A stretch of 8,900 nt of DNA from positions 1-8,900 of the forward strand of contig JBCCRH010000256.1 of assembly GCA_039208045.1 (NCBI GenBank), in the 5' to 3' direction. Below are positions 6,968-8,900 of this stretch, piece after piece. Source of the DNA: JBCCRH01 sp039208045. Its GTDB lineage: Bacteria > Bacteroidota > Bacteroidia > Chitinophagales > Saprospiraceae. Every line of letters starts with the position of its first letter. The first letter of the stretch is position 1. The notes below the pieces were generated by a model that was given only the letters and a program-made list of their open reading frames with translations, made no database searches and was not told the origin of the DNA. The position numbers and the translations under genes are program-made.

Positions 6968-7001
6968 CACCGCTTTTTTGACACTCAAATTAAATCAAAA
7001 A

Positions 7002-7421
7002 ATGGCTGGTAACCGTACCTTCACAATGATCAAGCCCGATGCCGTCAAAGCTGGCAACATCGGCAACATCTTAGCAATGATTAACAATGCTGGTTTTCGC
7101 ATTGTCGCTATGAAATACACCAAACTAACAGCAGAAAGCGCTGGACAATTCTATGCCGTACACAAAGAACGTCCTTTCTATGGCGAATTGGTAGGCTTTA
7201 TGTCTTCTGGCCCTATCGTAGCTGCCATCCTAGAAAAGGACAATGCTGTAGAAGATTTCCGCACCCTAATCGGTGCTACCAATCCTGCCGAAGCCGCAGA
7301 TGGCACCATCCGCAAACTCTATGCTTCCAGCATTGGCGAAAACGCCGTACACGGCTCTGATTCTGACGAAAACGCTGCTATCGAAGGAAACTTCCACTTT
7401 GCTGCGACGGAGATGTTCTAG
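7002..7421 (+). CDS. ndk: Nucleoside diphosphate kinase
   Basis: A 139-residue Ndk that transfers the gamma phosphate of ATP to nucleoside diphosphates by a phosphohistidine intermediate, balancing NTP and dNTP pools. The catalytic His117 lies in NAVHGSDS (114-121). Other active-site residues are present: K11 in MIKPDAV, Y51, F59, R87, T93, R104 and N114. After the active site the usual SPENA reads SDENA, a mild variation. I chose the ATG at 7002, which gives the conserved start MAGNRTFTMIKPD and the usual length; a TTG at 6978 in the same frame would add eight unconserved residues and lies practically at the predicted transcription start. The leader TTAAATCAAAAA is A-rich with no Shine-Dalgarno sequence. 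The gene ends 15 bp before the heptad repeat array. Confidence 0.96.
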   Translation: MAGNRTFTMIKPDAVKAGNIGNILAMINNAGFRIVAMKYTKLTAESAGQFYAVHKERPFYGELVGFMSSGPIVAAILEKDNAVEDFRTLIGATNPAEAADGTIRKLYASSIGENAVHGSDSDENAAIEGNFHFAATEMF

Positions 7422-7435
7422 GCGGAGCATGGGGC

Positions 7436-7629
7436 GGTGGGCAGTGGTCGGTAGACAGTGGGCAGTAGTCAGTGAACAGTAAATAGTAGTTAGTAGTCGG
7501 TGGGCAGTCATCAGTGGGCAGTGGGCGGTGGACAGTTTTGAGCGCCGAAGGCGCATACTTGCTACTAACTACTGATGACTGCCCACCGACTACTGCCTAC
7601 CGACCACTAATAACTGACCACTGACCACT
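7436..7629. repeat. Palindromic array of degenerate 7-bp repeats (RGTNNNY-type)
   Basis: From 7436 to 7540 the + strand consists of 15 contiguous heptads, all beginning RGT and mostly ending in C or T: for example GGTGGGC (7436), AGTGGTC (7443), GGTAGAC (7450), AGTGGGC (7457) and AGTAGTC (7464). From 7629 down to 7553 the - strand consists of 11 contiguous heptads of the same form: AGTGGTC, AGTGGTC, AGTTATT, AGTGGTC, GGTAGGC and so on. The two arms face each other across a small GC hairpin. A perfect 24-bp inverted repeat (7492-7515 against 7571-7594) is formed by three successive identical units, AGTAGTC, then GGTGGGC, then AGTCATC, plus AGT. Heptanucleotide repeats (STRR) are known from filamentous cyanobacteria; this one is similar in unit length only. 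It fills most of the convergent ndk-mutS2 gap; the remaining 7630-7665 is C-rich with nothing recognisable. Confidence 0.9.
7542..7554. other. Central GC hairpin of the heptad palindrome
   Basis: GCGCC (7542-7546), loop GAA and GGCGC (7550-7554) form a perfect five-pair stem at the junction of the two arms, preceded by TTTTGA and followed by ATACTT. It is not followed by a T tract on either strand, so it is not a classic intrinsic terminator. Together with the flanking inverted heptads it would make a large stem-loop in RNA from either direction and may end or protect both convergent transcripts, ndk and mutS2. That role is inferred. Confidence 0.6.
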
Positions 7630-7665
7630 CCCCCCTAGCCCTATCCACGCCCGCCCCCTCCTGGC

Positions 7666-8900
7666 TCACAGTTCCACAATCGTCACGCCATCGCCGCCAT
7701 CTTCTGCGTGTGGGTGCCGCACTTTCATTCCTACATTATATTCCCTTAGTTTTCGTTTTACTGCTTTGCGCAAAACGCCGGTGCCTTTTCCGTGTACGAT
7801 ACGGAGGTTGGTTGCATTTTTAATGAGGGCTTGATCGACAAACTCTTCGACTAACAGCATGGCCTCATCATAGCGCATGCCGCGAATGTCGATTCGAGTT
7901 TTGAAATCAGCTTGGACGCCGAGGGTATCTGCTGTGACGGATCGCTTGGAGCGAATATCAAGGGGGGCTTTCGCCAGTTGCAGATCGCGGAGCTTGATGG
8001 TCATACGCATTTCTCCCATAAGTACGATGGCGCGTTTGCGGTCTATTGACTCGACTACGCCTGTTGCTCCACCAGATTTCAGTTTAACATAGTCTCCTTC
8101 AACAATCGGCCGCTCCTCTATTATTGTTTTCTTGGGTTGATAATATACTTCTTCTCGCAATTCCTGTACATTCTCCACTAGGGTTTTACGCTGCTCTTTG
8201 GCTGCGGCAGCCAATTCTTTGGCTTTTTCTAGGTTTTGCTCTTCTCTAATCTCACGAATGAGCTTTTCTAACTCTTTATTATCCTTTGCTACTTGCTGAA
8301 GGGCGTTCTCTTTGTTTTCGAGCTTCATCTTCTTCCTACGCACATCCAGCTCTAGGTGCATCTGGTCGTAGGTTTTCACCAAACGTTCCAGCTTGCGCTC
8401 TTTTTCTAGCATTTGTTTCATCTTCTCTTCTAGCTCTTGGCGCTCTCGCTGTAGCTCCATTAGCAGCTGATCTACAGCCTTCTGATTCTCCCCTGTTCGT
8501 TTTTGAGCATATTGGAGCACATGTCCTTGCAAGCCACTCTTCTCTGCGATCTCAAAAGCATAGGAGCTACCTGGTCGTCCTACATTAAACTCATAAGTAG
8601 GATTTAGACTCTTCCGATCAAAGCGCATCGATCCATTTACGATGCCTTTACTCTTAAAAGCAAATATTTTAAGGTTAGAATAGTGTGTAGTGATAATGCC
8701 ATGCACTTTCCGCTTATTCAAGTTATGTAGGATGGCTTCCGCAATGGCACCCCCAATCTTAGGATCCGTACCTGAGCCAAACTCGTCGATGAGCACAAGC
8801 GTCTTATCATCTGCTTTTTCCAAAAAGATACGCGCATTGCGCAAGCGAGAGCTGTAGGTACTTAGGTCATCTTCCAAGGACTGCTGATCTCCAATATCCG
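7666..8900 (-). CDS. mutS2: Endonuclease MutS2, 3' part (N-terminus beyond window)
   Basis: About 410 C-terminal residues of a protein normally near 780-800. MutS2 binds branched DNA and suppresses recombination; in some bacteria it also binds collided ribosomes. Visible parts in order, numbered from the first full codon (8898): the MutS signature region DIGDQQSLEDDLSTYSS (1-17), Walker B LVLIDEFGSGTDP (34-46), the H-loop region ITTHYSNLK (69-77), a long charged coiled coil (about 140-245), a KOW-like segment (about 265-307), and a C-terminal Smr nuclease domain with IDIRGMR (336-342) and HGKGTGVLR (369-377), ending GGDGVTIVEL. The Smr domain separates it from MutS1. The Walker A loop must lie to the right of the window. 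The frame runs open through 8900; a TTG inside the conserved signature at 8877 is not the start. Confidence 0.96.
   Translation of the reverse strand, partial: DIGDQQSLEDDLSTYSSRLRNARIFLEKADDKTLVLIDEFGSGTDPKIGGAIAEAILHNLNKRKVHGIITTHYSNLKIFAFKSKGIVNGSMRFDRKSLNPTYEFNVGRPGSSYAFEIAEKSGLQGHVLQYAQKRTGENQKAVDQLLMELQRERQELEEKMKQMLEKERKLERLVKTYDQMHLELDVRRKKMKLENKENALQQVAKDNKELEKLIREIREEQNLEKAKELAAAAKEQRKTLVENVQELREEVYYQPKKTIIEERPIVEGDYVKLKSGGATGVVESIDRKRAIVLMGEMRMTIKLRDLQLAKAPLDIRSKRSVTADTLGVQADFKTRIDIRGMRYDEAMLLVEEFVDQALIKNATNLRIVHGKGTGVLRKAVKRKLREYNVGMKVRHPHAEDGGDGVTIVEL

Noticed and set aside
6978..7001. TTG start for ndk at 6978
   Set aside because: It adds eight unconserved residues before the family-typical start MAGNRTF and lies almost at the predicted transcription start.
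7266..7556. A 96-codon open frame on the - strand over the ndk end and the heptad array
   Set aside because: It runs antisense through conserved ndk codons, and its N-terminal part is just the translation of the 7-bp repeat, giving a 7-residue pattern. It has no start context and no family features.
7436..7629. CRISPR array
   Set aside because: The units are contiguous 7-mers with no unique spacers and no cas genes nearby; the structure is a degenerate tandem repeat with an inversion.
7422..7665. Insertion sequence or MITE
   Set aside because: No transposase, no target-site duplication flanking the palindrome, and no terminal inverted repeats distinct from the heptads themselves.
8286..8588. 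A 100-codon open frame on the + strand
   Set aside because: It is fully antisense to the MutS2 coiled-coil region, whose - strand frame is clearly the coding one.

Overview
The window looks like a chromosomal housekeeping stretch from a member of the phylum Bacteroidota, possibly the Saprospiria/Lewinella side, though that finer placement is only an impression. The evidence is: start codons with A/T-rich leaders and no Shine-Dalgarno sequence; promoter-like boxes of the Bacteroidota form TAnnTTTG; and the neighbourhood of ndk, a DHH phosphoesterase and FKBP-type periplasmic prolyl isomerases.

Layout, left to right. Positions 1-153 are an A/T-rich divergent promoter region: one box faces left toward a gene whose start lies at the very edge, and a weaker box faces right. 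Two sugar-kinase genes follow on the + strand: a BadF/BadG-type N-acetylhexosamine kinase (154-999) and ATP-dependent 6-phosphofructokinase pfkA (1026-2009). A five-gene block on the - strand covers 6868 down to 1966. In transcription order it holds an NrnA-like DHH phosphoesterase, two tandem paralogous periplasmic FKBP proteins separated by a strong hairpin, prfB (release factor 2, with a textbook +1 programmed frameshift), and an eight-helix DoxX-like membrane protein. The membrane gene overlaps prfB by 17 bp at its start and overlaps the convergent pfkA by 44 bp at its end. ndk (7002-7421) is divergent from the DHH gene. The 3' part of mutS2 (7666 to beyond 8900) runs on the - strand.

The convergent ndk/mutS2 gap (7422-7665) holds the most unusual element. 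It is a degenerate 7-bp repeat array of 26 units, all starting RGT. Fifteen units lie on the + strand and eleven on the - strand, facing each other across a small GC hairpin. Three successive heptads plus three bases form a perfect 24-bp inverted repeat.

Functionally the window combines glycolysis and amino-sugar entry, nucleotide and oligonucleotide turnover (ndk, DHH), envelope protein folding (FKBPs), translation termination (prfB) and DNA/ribosome quality control (mutS2). No mobile element, defence system, CRISPR array, tRNA or rRNA is visible. The points worth pursuing are the palindromic heptad array, a strong internal Shine-Dalgarno in prfB where none of the starts uses one, the double-FKBP paralogue pair with its intervening hairpin, and the internally duplicated membrane protein.
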